From assembly GCF_006829085.1 (NCBI RefSeq), contig NZ_BJTC01000001.1, forward strand, positions 690,500 through 754,499: DNA of 64,000 bases, in the 5' to 3' direction. Each line of letters begins with the position of its first letter. The first letter of the stretch is position 1. Under the pieces are notes generated by a model. The model did no database searches. It was not told the DNA's origin and saw only the letters and a program-made list of their open reading frames with translations. Made by a program: the position numbers and the translations under genes. The stretch comes from Chryseobacterium sp. ON_d1 (GTDB lineage Bacteria; Bacteroidota; Bacteroidia; Flavobacteriales; Weeksellaceae). Of this stretch, positions 53,705-62,429 are shown one piece after another.

Positions 53705-54169
53705 ATGAAAACATCTTCTTTAATAAAAACAGGAGCAGGTTTTGTAGTCCTGTTACTGATTGTAATTCAGTTTTTTGATACTGATAAAAATATAGCGGTG
53801 GTTCCTTCGGAAAATGCTATTGAAAAACATTACCGGGTTCCGGATCATGTGCAGGGAATATTAAAAACAAGCTGTTATGACTGTCACTCCAACACTACTG
53901 CTTATCCGTGGTACAATAACATACAGCCTGTGAAATGGTGGCTGGCAGATCATGTGAACTCGGGAAAGCGGCATTTCAATTTTGATGAATTTTACAGTTA
54001 TTCAAAAGAGAAAAAATTAAAGAAACTTGATGAAGTGGCAGAAACGGTCAGAGAGGGTGAAATGCCTCTTACATCTTATACGGTTGTTCACCAGAATGCA
54101 AAGCTGAATGATACTCAAAAGTCAGAAATTGAACAATGGGTAAAAGAGGTTAAAAAGCAGATTGAATAG
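53705..54169 (+). CDS. Haem-binding domain protein (CxxCH)
   Basis: A 154-residue protein with one N-terminal membrane anchor (residues about 7-25) and a c-type haem motif CYDCH near residue 60, followed by the family element YPWYNNIQP and later GEMPLTSYTVVH, whose Met may be the distal ligand. It is a periplasm-facing monohaem protein of the haem_bd type. Position after the efflux adaptor and before the P-type ATPase suggests a role in metal redox state, for example copper, but that is inferred. Confidence 0.88.
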   Translation: MKTSSLIKTGAGFVVLLLIVIQFFDTDKNIAVVPSENAIEKHYRVPDHVQGILKTSCYDCHSNTTAYPWYNNIQPVKWWLADHVNSGKRHFNFDEFYSYSKEKKLKKLDEVAETVREGEMPLTSYTVVHQNAKLNDTQKSEIEQWVKEVKKQIE

Positions 54170-54237
54170 AAAAAACAGAAAACATTACTCTGATATAATA
54201 AAACAATCAGTAAATTTAATATCCATATCCATTTCCT

Positions 54238-56745
54238 ATGAATTACAATATACCGGAAGACTTAAAAGGACTTACAGACGCTGAAGTAGCCGATTCAAGA
54301 AAAAAGTACGGATATAACCGCCTCGAAGCAGTTAAGAAAGAATCATGGGCAGATCTTCTGCTCAACATCCTGAAAGAGCCGATGCTGATTCTTCTTATAT
54401 GTGTTTCCTTCATTTATGTTCTTACAGGGGATTATGGAGAGGCTTTATTCATGTTTGCAGCTATTGTTGGAGTTACCGCAATTTCTTTTTATCAGGATAA
54501 CCGGAGCAAAAAGGCGCTGGAAGAACTTGAAAAGCTCAATGAACCATTGAGTAAGGTGATCAGGGATTCAAAGATTATAGATATTCCCACTTTTGAAATA
54601 GCAGTCGGAGATCTGTGCATCACCGAAGAGGGAAACCTCATCAATGCTGATGGAAGAATTGTTCACAGCAACGATTTTTCTGTCAACGAATCTTCCCTTA
54701 CGGGCGAGAGTTTTTCTGTTTTTAAGGACAGCAGATCTGAAGATAATAAAGTCTATAGCGGAACAATTACGGTTTCCGGACTTGCGGTTTTTGAGGTTGA
54801 AAATATTGGAAAAGAAACAAGAGTAGGGAAAATAGGACAGTCTATACTCAATATAAAAACAGAAATATCTCCTTTACAGCTTCAGATCAGGAACTTTGTA
54901 AAGGGAATGGCTGTTATCGGAGTCATCATTTTCCTGGGAGTATGCATTTTCAGTTTTGTTAAAACGGGAGATTTTGTGACCAGTTTATTGAGCGGACTTA
55001 CATTGGCAATGTCTGTTCTTCCTGAAGAAATTCCCGTAGCCTTCACAACGTTTATGGCTTTGGGTGCCTGGAAGCTGATGCGGGAAGGAATCATTATTAA
55101 ACGAAGCAGTATTGTAGAAACGCTGGGAAGCGTTTCTGTGATCTGTACAGATAAGACAGGAACGATTACGGAAAACTCCATGCAGCTGAAGCATCTTTAT
55201 GACTTCCGTTCCGACAGGATTTATGAAGAGTCAGAGTTTGGAATGAAAGAACTGTATGAGCTCATTGATTATGCCATGTGGAGTAGTGAACCTGTACCTT
55301 TTGATCCCATGGAAATTACATTGCATAAGATCTATGAGCAGAACCGAAAGCCTGATCAGAGGAAAGACTATCAAATGTTTCATGAATACCCGCTGGAAGG
55401 TAAACCGCCGATGATGACCCATCTTTTTGAAAACGAACAGAAAGACCGGATTATTGCGGCTAAAGGAGCTCCGGAAGCCATTATCGGTGTATCCAATCTT
55501 TCAGAAGAAGAAAAAAGTAAAATAAGAACGTTAATAAAGAATTTCGGAGAACAGGGATACAGAGTTCTCGGTGTTGCCAGATCTCATTTTGAAGGAAATG
55601 ATTTTCCAGACAAGCAGCAGGATTTTAAATTTGACTTTTTAGGATTGACTGTATTCTATGATCCTCCTAAAAAAGGAATAAAAGAAGTATTTAAACATAT
55701 CTACGATGCCGGTATTCAGGTAAAAGTCATTACCGGAGATAATGCGGATACTACCAGGGCCATTGCATTGCAGGCAGGAATAAAAAACAGTACCCCACCT
55801 GTTAATGGAAATGAAATTGCAGCATGTTCAGAAGCAGATCTTATCAAGCTTTCTGAAGATACTACTTTATTTACAAGAATGTTTCCGGAAGCAAAGCTGG
55901 AAGTGGTTTCGGCCTTGAAAGCACAAGGTCACGTTGTAGCAATGCTGGGAGACGGTGTGAATGACGGGCCGGCCTTAAAGGCAGCTCATATTGGAGTGGC
56001 AATGGGAAATAAAGGAACTGAAATTGCCAAATCAGCTGCTGCACTGGTCATCACCAATGATGATCTGGATAAGCTCGTAATTGGTGTTGCTGCAGGACGA
56101 CGGATTTATGCGAATATAAAAAAAGCGGTCCAGTATATTATTTCCATTCATATCCCTATTATACTCACCGTTTCTTTGCCTTTGTTTCTGGGCTGGGTAT
56201 TTCCCCATATATTCACTCCAGTACATGTGATTTTTCTTGAACTGGTAATGGGGCCTACATGTTCCATTGTTTACGAGAATGAGCCAATGGAAAAAAATGC
56301 GATGCAAAGACCTCCAAGAGCATTGACAGATACTTTTCTGAACTGGAAAGAGCTTACCATAAGCATTATTCAGGGACTCGTCATTACAGCAGGAATATTA
56401 TGGCTGTATAAGTACTCTGTTAACCACGGAAATGGTGAAGCTAAAACCAGAGCATTGGTGTTCACTACGCTTATATTTTCCAATATATTGCTGAGTCTGG
56501 TGAACCGCTCTTTCTATTACAGCATGCTGGAGAGTTTTAAGAACCGAAACGTTCTGCTTGCAGGCATTTCAGTATTGGTTGTACTTCTGATGCTGATCAT
56601 TCTCTATACAGCACCTGTTTCGGGATTTTTCAGCGTAACGGCTCTTAGCATAAAAGAACTTGGATTGACGCTGCTCACGGCCTCGGTTTCTGTATTATGG
56701 TTTGAAATTTATAAACTTATAAAAAGGCTTTGCTTTAGGAAATAA
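54238..56745 (+). CDS. Cation-translocating P-type ATPase
   Basis: An 835-residue P-type pump. The actuator motif is SLTGES, the phosphorylation motif DKTGTIT with D305, and the hinge AMLGDGVNDGPALK. Helix 4 carries PEEIPVAF, as in calcium/manganese-type P2 pumps, not the CPC of copper/zinc P1B pumps. There is no N-terminal metal-binding domain. It is therefore more likely a Ca or Mn pump than a copper pump, despite its place behind an HME-RND operon. C-terminal helices hold GPTCSIVYENEP. Confidence 0.92.
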   Translation: MNYNIPEDLKGLTDAEVADSRKKYGYNRLEAVKKESWADLLLNILKEPMLILLICVSFIYVLTGDYGEALFMFAAIVGVTAISFYQDNRSKKALEELEKLNEPLSKVIRDSKIIDIPTFEIAVGDLCITEEGNLINADGRIVHSNDFSVNESSLTGESFSVFKDSRSEDNKVYSGTITVSGLAVFEVENIGKETRVGKIGQSILNIKTEISPLQLQIRNFVKGMAVIGVIIFLGVCIFSFVKTGDFVTSLLSGLTLAMSVLPEEIPVAFTTFMALGAWKLMREGIIIKRSSIVETLGSVSVICTDKTGTITENSMQLKHLYDFRSDRIYEESEFGMKELYELIDYAMWSSEPVPFDPMEITLHKIYEQNRKPDQRKDYQMFHEYPLEGKPPMMTHLFENEQKDRIIAAKGAPEAIIGVSNLSEEEKSKIRTLIKNFGEQGYRVLGVARSHFEGNDFPDKQQDFKFDFLGLTVFYDPPKKGIKEVFKHIYDAGIQVKVITGDNADTTRAIALQAGIKNSTPPVNGNEIAACSEADLIKLSEDTTLFTRMFPEAKLEVVSALKAQGHVVAMLGDGVNDGPALKAAHIGVAMGNKGTEIAKSAAALVITNDDLDKLVIGVAAGRRIYANIKKAVQYIISIHIPIILTVSLPLFLGWVFPHIFTPVHVIFLELVMGPTCSIVYENEPMEKNAMQRPPRALTDTFLNWKELTISIIQGLVITAGILWLYKYSVNHGNGEAKTRALVFTTLIFSNILLSLVNRSFYYSMLESFKNRNVLLAGISVLVVLLMLIILYTAPVSGFFSVTALSIKELGLTLLTASVSVLWFEIYKLIKRLCFRK

Positions 56746-56783
56746 TTAACATGGAAAAATAATCATTCATCGTAAAAAAAATA

Positions 56784-56791
56784 TAATTTTG
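56784..56791 (+). promoter_or_regulatory. -7 element close to a GTG start (leaderless)
   Basis: TAATTTTG lies 4 nt before the GTG at 56796. An in-frame TAA overlaps its first bases, so GTG is the first possible start. This matches the paralogue at 47635. Confidence 0.55.
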
Positions 56792-56795
56792 GTTT

Positions 56796-57185
56796 GTGAA
56801 AAAGTTGATTTCCATATTGTTGCTGTCTCTTTACTTGGTTTCTACAACCGAAGTGTATCAGCTGTTGAAGATTCCGACTTTGGTAGAGCATTATTGGGAA
56901 CATAAAAAACTCAATCCGGAAATGTCTCTCACTGCATTTCTGAAAACACACTATGATCATCCCGTTAAAGATGGTGATTACGGTAAAGATCAGAAATTAC
57001 CCTTTATTATTCACACGGCACCCCTGGCATTGATTTTTATTATTGGAGATCCTTTTCATTTTGAAATGAGGAACGATCATTTTAAACAGATAAAATCCCG
57101 TAAGATGCCCTCAAAGAATGATAATTTCTGTTACAAAGGCTTTCTTAGAAATGCATGGGAGCCCCCAAAATATCTGTTCTCCTGA
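56796..57185 (+). CDS. His-rich small protein of metal-efflux block, paralogue 2
   Basis: A 129-residue protein, near-identical in its first 65 residues to 47635-48021, with STTEVYQLLK, EHYWEHKKLNPEMSL and KTHYDHPVKD. The C-terminal third is different, which points to a constrained N-terminal part. It starts with GTG three codons after an in-frame stop. It follows the P-type ATPase by 50 bp and precedes the thioredoxin/ApbE cluster. A metal-linked envelope role is likely, but unproven. Confidence 0.7.
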   Translation: MKKLISILLLSLYLVSTTEVYQLLKIPTLVEHYWEHKKLNPEMSLTAFLKTHYDHPVKDGDYGKDQKLPFIIHTAPLALIFIIGDPFHFEMRNDHFKQIKSRKMPSKNDNFCYKGFLRNAWEPPKYLFS

Positions 57186-57296
57186 TATTTTAAATAAAAA
57201 CCGGCTGCCAGCCACTGGCAGTCAGTATATACTGGATACCATGAGTTGGTGTACAGCGTTCAACTTATTCTATTAATCATTATCCATTTTAAAATA

Positions 57297-57740
57297 ATGA
57301 AAACACTGTTTTTAACCCTGATCACGGGTATATTTTCTATTGGTATTATGGCCCAGAACCGCCTTGAAAATGCCAAAAAAGAGGCTGCTGCCAAAAACGA
57401 ACTTATATTACTTAATTTTTCCGGCTCTGACTGGTGTATTCCCTGCATAAAGCTTCATAAGAATATTATCGAAACAGAAGATTTTAAAAAACTGGAAACA
57501 GAAAATATTATGGTTTATATCAATGCTGATTTTCCAAGAAATAAAAAGAATCAGCTTTCTGCTGATTTGAAAATGGAAAATGGAGCGCTTGCTGATCTGT
57601 ATAACCCAAAAGGGCTGTTTCCTTATACTCTTTTGCTTGATCAGAATGGGAAAGTCCTGAAAACCTGGGAAGGGCTGCCTTCCGAAAGCGCATTGGCTTT
57701 CAGTAAAGAAATAAGGGATATACAACAGCAAAGAAAATAA
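57297..57740 (+). CDS. Exported thioredoxin-family protein
   Basis: A 147-residue protein from ATG 57297 with a signal peptide ending near IMAQ and a thioredoxin fold with redox motif WCIPC and cis-Pro in LFPYTLLL. It should reduce or oxidise disulfides in the periplasm. It lies 6 bp before apbE and appears to be the first gene of a flavinylation-type cluster, where it could keep Cys-rich DUF4266 protein reduced (inference). Confidence 0.88.
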   Translation: MKTLFLTLITGIFSIGIMAQNRLENAKKEAAAKNELILLNFSGSDWCIPCIKLHKNIIETEDFKKLETENIMVYINADFPRNKKNQLSADLKMENGALADLYNPKGLFPYTLLLDQNGKVLKTWEGLPSESALAFSKEIRDIQQQRK

Positions 57741-57746
57741 GAAAAG

Positions 57747-58673
57747 ATGCTTAGAGAATTCAGAAAGCCTATGAGGCTGATGGGAAATGCTTTTGAGATC
57801 ACGGTGGTAGATAATCATGAAAATATGGCTTATCAGCATATAGAAGCTGCAGTGGCCGAAATTCAGAGAATCGAAAAACTGCTCACTACTTTCAGTGAAA
57901 ACAGCCAGACCAGCCTGATCAATCATCATGCAGGAATACAGCCGGTAAAAGTAGACCGGGAAGTATTTGATCTGATTGAAAGAAGCCTTCGCATCAGCCG
58001 GATTACTGACGGATATTTCGATATTTCCTACGGAGGAATAGATAAAGGTTTTTGGAATTTTGACCGCGATATGAAGCAGCTTCCTGATCCAAAGCTTATA
58101 AAAGATCATTTAAAACTGGTGAATTATGAGAATATCCTTCTCAATCCCGAAGATCAGACTGTTTTTCTTAAAGAGAAAGGAATGAGAATCGGTTTTGGAG
58201 GTATTGGAAAAGGCTATGCTGCTGAAATGGCAAAAAGGCTGCTTCAGAAAAGAGGTGTACCATCAGGAATTGTAAATGCTTCCGGTGATCTTACTACCTG
58301 GGGAATGCAGAGCAACGGAAAACCGTGGACGGTAGGAATTGCAGATCCTGACCACGCAAAACAGCCGTTTTCTTACATGAATATCACGGATATGGCTGTA
58401 GCAACCTCCGGAAATTATGAAAAATTTGTCATCATCGATGGCAAAAAGTATTCTCACACCATCAATCCCAAAACCGGAATGCCTGTCTCAGGAGTCAAAA
58501 GCGTTACTATTTTCTGTCCGAATGCAGAAATAGCTGATGCCATGGCGACTCCTGTCGGTATTATGGGAATAAAAGCAGCGTTGGATCTGGTCAATCAGAT
58601 CCATCAGCTGGAATGTATCATTATAGATGATGACAATACCGTCTATTCATCTCAAAACATTAATCTACAATGA
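57747..58673 (+). CDS. apbE: FAD:protein FMN transferase
   Basis: A 308-residue ApbE protein. Family elements are FSENSQTSLIN, GGIGKGYAAE, NASGDLTTWG and HTINPKTGMP with the metal/flavin residues. ApbE moves FMN from FAD to Thr/Ser of target proteins outside the cytoplasm. There is no clear signal peptide, but the start could be misplaced or the signal weak. Its stop overlaps the DUF4266 start (ATGA). The likely flavin acceptor lies in this operon or elsewhere. Confidence 0.93.
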   Translation: MLREFRKPMRLMGNAFEITVVDNHENMAYQHIEAAVAEIQRIEKLLTTFSENSQTSLINHHAGIQPVKVDREVFDLIERSLRISRITDGYFDISYGGIDKGFWNFDRDMKQLPDPKLIKDHLKLVNYENILLNPEDQTVFLKEKGMRIGFGGIGKGYAAEMAKRLLQKRGVPSGIVNASGDLTTWGMQSNGKPWTVGIADPDHAKQPFSYMNITDMAVATSGNYEKFVIIDGKKYSHTINPKTGMPVSGVKSVTIFCPNAEIADAMATPVGIMGIKAALDLVNQIHQLECIIIDDDNTVYSSQNINLQ

Positions 58674-58900
58674 AAAATACGATAAAAAAAATAGGAATCG
58701 GCCTGGTGACGGCTATTATTATCATGCTTATCCACTCCTGTACCGCTCTGAAAGAATATGACAAAGCAAAACTCAATGATGCAGAAATGGCATTGGGCAA
58801 CAGGACTATAGAAAAAACTGAACTTAGTTTCCAATCTTACAGAGAAGGGGCCTCGGGGGCTAATTCCGGAAAAGTAGGAGGGGGATGCGGATGCAATTAG
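58670..58900 (+). CDS. DUF4266 small lipoprotein
   Basis: A 76-residue lipoprotein with lipobox IHSC near residue 24, a conserved CTALKEYDKAKLNDAEM segment and the family-specific Gly/Cys C-terminus ending GGGCGCN. SGA occurs in GASGANSG and is reminiscent of the (S/T)GA core of ApbE flavinylation sites, though an acidic Asp at the right spacing is missing. Overlap with apbE by 4 bp supports a joint function. Confidence 0.88.
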   Translation: MKNTIKKIGIGLVTAIIIMLIHSCTALKEYDKAKLNDAEMALGNRTIEKTELSFQSYREGASGANSGKVGGGCGCN

Positions 58901-58933
58901 AGTGCATTACAATATATAATTTAAAAATCAGAA

Positions 58934-60124
58934 ATGAAAAAAATTGTAATAAGCATATGGGCCCTCTTTGGGTTCGTAAGCGCTAAGGCACAGCAAAATA
59001 CCGATACAGCGCCGTCCAAAAAACTGAGTTTTGATGAAGCCAATCTTGTATCCAGCTATTACCGTCAGGATGGGAATAATTCTGCGGTGACCGGGGGAAC
59101 AGGATCGGAGAAGCTTACTGATCTTTCCAATACGATAGATGTTACCATGGTAAAATATGACCGCAAGCAGCGGAAAAATAAATTCAATCTTAGCGTTGGT
59201 GTAGATCATTATACTTCAGCTTCATCAGATATGATCGACCTTAAAGCCAATTCTTCGGCCTCTCATGCAGATACAAGAATATATCCGTCACTTCAATGGA
59301 GCCGAGAGAATGAAAGTAAAGGAAGTACCATCTTCGGAGGGCTCTCATTTTCTACAGAATTTGACTATCAGTCTTACGGGATCAATATTGGATTTGCCCA
59401 GAAAACAGCCAACCGGATGGGGGAGTTTACCGCTAAGTTTCAGACCTATCTTGATCAGGTAAAACTGGTAACTCCAATAGAACTGCGCACAGGAACCCCA
59501 ACAGGCAGAGAGCATGAAAACTATGGAACAAGCGGAAGAAATACCTTTGCATTGTCTTTAGCGTATTCCCAGATTATCAATCAGAATTTTCAGGTTGAAT
59601 TTCTGACGGATGCTGTACAACAGACAGGCTTTCTAAGTCTGCCTTTTCACAGGGTCTATTTCACAGATGGTTCTGTACATCAGGAAGCCCTTCCGGATAA
59701 GAGATTCAAGCTTCCGTTGGGAGTGCGGGCCAATTATTTTCTGGGAGACCGGTTTATCTTCAGGACCTATTACCGCTATTATACAGACAGCTGGGGCGTC
59801 AGATCCAATACCTTCAATATCGAGACTCCGGTAAAAATATCTCCTTTTGTTTCGGTAAGTCCGTTTTATAGGTATTATTCGCAGAAAGGAACAAAATATT
59901 TTGCGCCTTATGAACAGCATACTGCTTTTGATGATTATTATACAAGCAATTATGACCTGTCTACCTTTAACAGTAATTTTTACGGGGCAGGGATCAGGCT
60001 GAGCCCTAAAAATGGGTTGTTTGGAATAGAACGTCTGAATATGCTGGAAATCAGATATGGACACTATACCAAATCTGTAGGAATGAGTTCAGATATCATA
60101 TCTCTGAACCTGAGATTTAAATAA
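58934..60124 (+). CDS. DUF3570 outer-membrane-type protein
   Basis: A 396-residue protein with a signal peptide ending near SAKAQ and a beta-rich remainder with alternating aromatic residues, ending in LNLRFK; it looks like an outer-membrane barrel. DUF3570 recurs beside DUF4266 and ApbE. Its role is unknown; a porin or electron-transfer conduit for the flavinylated partner is possible. It is 33 bp behind the DUF4266 gene and is closed by a terminator. Confidence 0.88.
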   Translation: MKKIVISIWALFGFVSAKAQQNTDTAPSKKLSFDEANLVSSYYRQDGNNSAVTGGTGSEKLTDLSNTIDVTMVKYDRKQRKNKFNLSVGVDHYTSASSDMIDLKANSSASHADTRIYPSLQWSRENESKGSTIFGGLSFSTEFDYQSYGINIGFAQKTANRMGEFTAKFQTYLDQVKLVTPIELRTGTPTGREHENYGTSGRNTFALSLAYSQIINQNFQVEFLTDAVQQTGFLSLPFHRVYFTDGSVHQEALPDKRFKLPLGVRANYFLGDRFIFRTYYRYYTDSWGVRSNTFNIETPVKISPFVSVSPFYRYYSQKGTKYFAPYEQHTAFDDYYTSNYDLSTFNSNFYGAGIRLSPKNGLFGIERLNMLEIRYGHYTKSVGMSSDIISLNLRFK

Positions 60125-60141
60125 GACGTAATCTGTAATAT

Positions 60142-60180
60142 AAACCGTTTTAATCATCAGATTAAAGCGGTTTATTATTC
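60142..60180 (+). terminator. Terminator after the ApbE cluster
   Basis: A 13-bp stem with one G-T pair (AAACCGTTTTAAT with ATTAAAGCGGTTT) and loop CATCAG, followed by ATTATTC, 18 bp after the DUF3570 stop. Confidence 0.8.
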
Positions 60181-60227
60181 TGCAGAAGCAAATAACAACA
60201 ATTTTTCTCTAATATAGCGACAAAAAA

Positions 60228-60258
60228 TTTGCATATATGATTTAAATACTTACTTTTG
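60228..60258 (+). promoter_or_regulatory. Consensus Bacteroidota promoter for tRNA-Ala
   Basis: TTTG (60228-60231), exactly 19 bp, then TACTTTTG (60251-60258) is a perfect TTTG-N19-TAnnTTTG promoter. The tRNA begins 18 bp downstream. Confidence 0.85.
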
Positions 60259-60276
60259 TACCGCTTAATAAAAAAA

Positions 60277-60350
60277 GGGGGATTGGCGCAGTTGGCTAGC
60301 GCGTTTGACTGGCAGTCAAAAGGTCACGGGTTCGAATCCCGTATTCTCCA
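60277..60350 (+). tRNA. tRNA-Ala (anticodon GGC)
   Basis: A 74-nt cloverleaf: acceptor GGGGGAT/ATTCTCC, D stem GCGC/GCGC, anticodon stem TTTGA/TCAAA with loop CTGGCAG (anticodon GGC), T stem ACGGG/CCCGT with TTCGAAT, discriminator A. The G3:T70 pair is the alanine identity element. CCA is not encoded. A portal-like phage gene fragment begins 74 bp behind it, so its 3' end may have served as an integration site. Confidence 0.95.
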
Positions 60351-60352
60351 CA

Positions 60353-60392
60353 ACGGCAAACCACGCCCAATAAAAGGTTTGCCGTATTTTTT
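60353..60392 (+). terminator. Terminator after tRNA-Ala
   Basis: A 10-bp stem (ACGGCAAACC with GGTTTGCCGT) and 13-nt loop is followed by ATTTTTTC, directly behind the tRNA. Confidence 0.88.
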
Positions 60393-60423
60393 CACTCTTA
60401 TAATTGTATTAATCGTGTACTAA

Positions 60424-61080
60424 ATTGCCAGCGATACTGGTGAGGTAAATAAGAAGTTCTCTGCACCAATCTTGGCACTTACTGGTGAAGTGACCGGAAG
60501 CTTTTCCAAAGACAAAACAGGAAAAGTACTGCAGCTTAATGGAGATAAAGCAAGTGCCAACTTCGTTCAACCTCCCAATGCCAGTGAATCACTTTCTAAT
60601 GAAAAGAAAGACCTAGAAAGCATCATCTACAAAATGACAAACTCTGTGAACATTTCTCCGGAAGCTTTAGAAGGATTAGGAAACATGCTGGCCACTGAAA
60701 ATGCAGCTTTCCTATTCATGCTGCCGCATCTGAAGGTAATGGATAAAATGAGCGTATATGTGCCGGCCCTGAAGCGTAGAATGTCCATTGTTAAATCTTT
60801 CTTCCAGTTAATGAATACGGGTTTCCGCAATAGCGATCTGGACGCAGAACCGGTCATTACTCCTTACATCATAAACAACGAAGCTAAGTTCTATGAAATG
60901 CTAATGGCGGTCAACGGGAATCAGCCACTCTTCAGCCAGAAAGCAACAATGGAGAAAGCCGGAATCAAGGACGTGGATAAGATGCAAGAGGAAATTAAGA
61001 AAGAAACACCAGTTCCAGCAAAAGAAATTGTAAAAATACTGTATAACTATTTGGGGTTCAATAATAAATCATTATATTAG
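60424..61080 (+). pseudogene. Phage portal-like protein, C-terminal fragment
   Basis: After an in-frame TAA at 60421 the frame is open for 218 codons; the only starts are weak (TTG at 60472), and the residues before it (ASDTGEVNKKFSAPIL) read as coding, so the 5' part is missing. Portal-like features are the NFVQPPNASESL segment, the helical NEKKDLESIIYKMTN and the closing ATMEKAGIKDVDKMQEEIKK, which fits the C-terminus of SPP1-type portals. It lies 74 bp behind tRNA-Ala. It is probably a relic of a prophage that integrated at the tRNA. Confidence 0.65.
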
Positions 61081-61113
61081 AGATAGTACCATATAAAAGT
61101 GGGAATAATATTT

Positions 61114-61326
61114 ATGCTAATTAGCAGAACCGTAAAGAATGGAAGTAAGACTGAACATTATTTAGATGTTCTAGTGATGTATGGGGAAATCTATGGTTTT
61201 TTACAATTGGGATCAGAAGATGAATGGGATGATGACAATAAATTCCTTTATGAGTGTTGTGATCGTCTTAAGTTGATGTATGGAAGTAGGTTCAAAAAAT
61301 TTACTCTAAAGCATTCAAGAATTTAA
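61114..61326 (+). CDS. Hypothetical protein, 70 aa
   Basis: A short reading frame from ATG 61114 (a GTG at 61099 would add five residues) with an acidic centre (GSEDEWDDDNKF). No known domain. A terminator follows 7 bp after its stop, which supports it as a real gene. It lies in the island-like tail of the window and may be of phage origin. Confidence 0.5.
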   Translation: MLISRTVKNGSKTEHYLDVLVMYGEIYGFLQLGSEDEWDDDNKFLYECCDRLKLMYGSRFKKFTLKHSRI

Positions 61327-61332
61327 ATTTAC

Positions 61333-61360
61333 AGCCTTCTCTTTGAGAGGGCTTTTTGTT
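61333..61360 (+). terminator. Terminator after the 70-aa gene
   Basis: A 9-bp stem (AGCCTTCTC with GAGAGGGCT, one G-T pair) with loop TTT, followed by a T-run. Confidence 0.82.
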
Positions 61361-61367
61361 ATATTTG
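61360..61367 (+). promoter_or_regulatory. -7 element for the 240-aa gene
   Basis: TATATTTG matches TAnnTTTG, with 14 nt to the ATG at 61382. A TTTG -33 at the usual distance is lacking. Confidence 0.5.
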
Positions 61368-61381
61368 TGGAAAACTAAGCA

Positions 61382-62104
61382 ATGGAAACACTTAATGAAA
61401 TTTCTGAAATCTATGCTAAATATCCATGGATTTGTAATGTAGTAATCATGGCATTAATTACTCTTACATCAGCTTTAATAATTGAGAAGATGAAACGTAG
61501 AAATGCGTTAAAAGACAATAAAAGACTTGTCGAAGAAACAGAAAATATAAAGGCGAACTTTGGAGTACGACTGGAAGAGCTAAAGAGAGAGCACGAGTTG
61601 GATATATCGAAAAGAAAGTACCAGTATGAAAGCAAAAAAGCTGCTTATGTAAATTTTTTTCAGAAACTTGATCAATTAAATTCAGAGATCGGTCTGAGGA
61701 GTGCAGTAAAGATGCAGGAAATGACACAAAAATTCACAGAAAGCTGTCTTAATGCGACAACAGAAGAAGAATATAATAAGGGAATCCTTGAATATCAATT
61801 ATCTACTCAATCTATATTGTCTGAGTCACATAAAGATATAAACAAGCTTAAGCATGAGACATCAGAGATTAAATTACATGCTACTGATCAGATAATTGAA
61901 GAACTTAATAAGTATGAATTAGCATATGAGAGAATAATGAATGAAAGCAACTTATTAATTCAGCGAATGCCATCAATAATTAATTCTGGAGACTCAAATC
62001 TAATGACCTTAAATCAACAGAATTTAATAAGAGAAGCCGCCGCAGCCGAAAAGATAAAACAACAACTTATCAAAAATATGAGACAAGATTTGAAGGAAAT
62101 ATAA
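61382..62104 (+). CDS. Membrane-anchored coiled-coil hypothetical protein
   Basis: A 240-residue protein with one N-terminal membrane helix (about 16-36, VVIMALITLTSALII), then a long charged coiled coil (from about 40 to 190) and a C-terminal helical part. No known domain is recognised. It has its own promoter and terminator. The build is that of a membrane-tethered scaffold; function is unknown. The gene is AT-rich, like its island neighbours. Confidence 0.65.
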   Translation: METLNEISEIYAKYPWICNVVIMALITLTSALIIEKMKRRNALKDNKRLVEETENIKANFGVRLEELKREHELDISKRKYQYESKKAAYVNFFQKLDQLNSEIGLRSAVKMQEMTQKFTESCLNATTEEEYNKGILEYQLSTQSILSESHKDINKLKHETSEIKLHATDQIIEELNKYELAYERIMNESNLLIQRMPSIINSGDSNLMTLNQQNLIREAAAAEKIKQQLIKNMRQDLKEI

Positions 62105-62105
62105 T

Positions 62106-62134
62106 TATAGCCCCTATTACAGAGGCTATATTTG
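62106..62134. terminator. Probable terminator between convergent genes
   Basis: TATAGCC pairs with GGCTATA, with a further CT/AG pair after one mismatch, followed by TTTG. It lies directly behind the stop of the coiled-coil gene and before the convergent 84-aa gene. Confidence 0.6.
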
Positions 62135-62143
62135 TTAAATGAT

Positions 62144-62398
62144 TTAGGCATCGATGTGCTCTAAATGTAAATAAATAACAACTTCTCCTTTTTCAGTATG
62201 CCATGATCTCCTTTTAATGTGTACAAATTCGCTTTTTCCTTCTTTAGCACAGTAAGTTATGTAAATAGGTTTCTGCTCTTCATTCATAAAGTCTTTAATG
62301 TCAACAAAATCTCCAACTAAAGGAGCGGCGGGAAAATCAATTGCATCGATAGCAATATCTAGTTTATGAATTTCTGTTGATAATAATGCTACTTTCAT
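62144..62398 (-). CDS. Hypothetical protein, 84 aa
   Basis: An 84-residue protein with alternating strands and no hydrophobic signal; FPAAPLVGDFVDIKDFM and EFVHIKRRSWH are its clear segments. No family is recognised. It has a TAnnTTTG-type promoter upstream. It belongs to the AT-rich tail behind the tRNA. Confidence 0.55.
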   Translation of the reverse strand: MKVALLSTEIHKLDIAIDAIDFPAAPLVGDFVDIKDFMNEEQKPIYITYCAKEGKSEFVHIKRRSWHTEKGEVVIYLHLEHIDA

Positions 62399-62429
62399 AT
62401 TATTAGTTTTAATTAATATTTTATTATTT

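Noticed and set aside
57206..57235. CTGCCAG/CTGGCAG hairpin and CAGTATATACTG palindrome before the thioredoxin gene, considered as a terminator or MarR site
   Set aside because: There is no T-run after the hairpin, and the palindrome lacks the 4-bp centre of the MarR operator, so neither call is supported.
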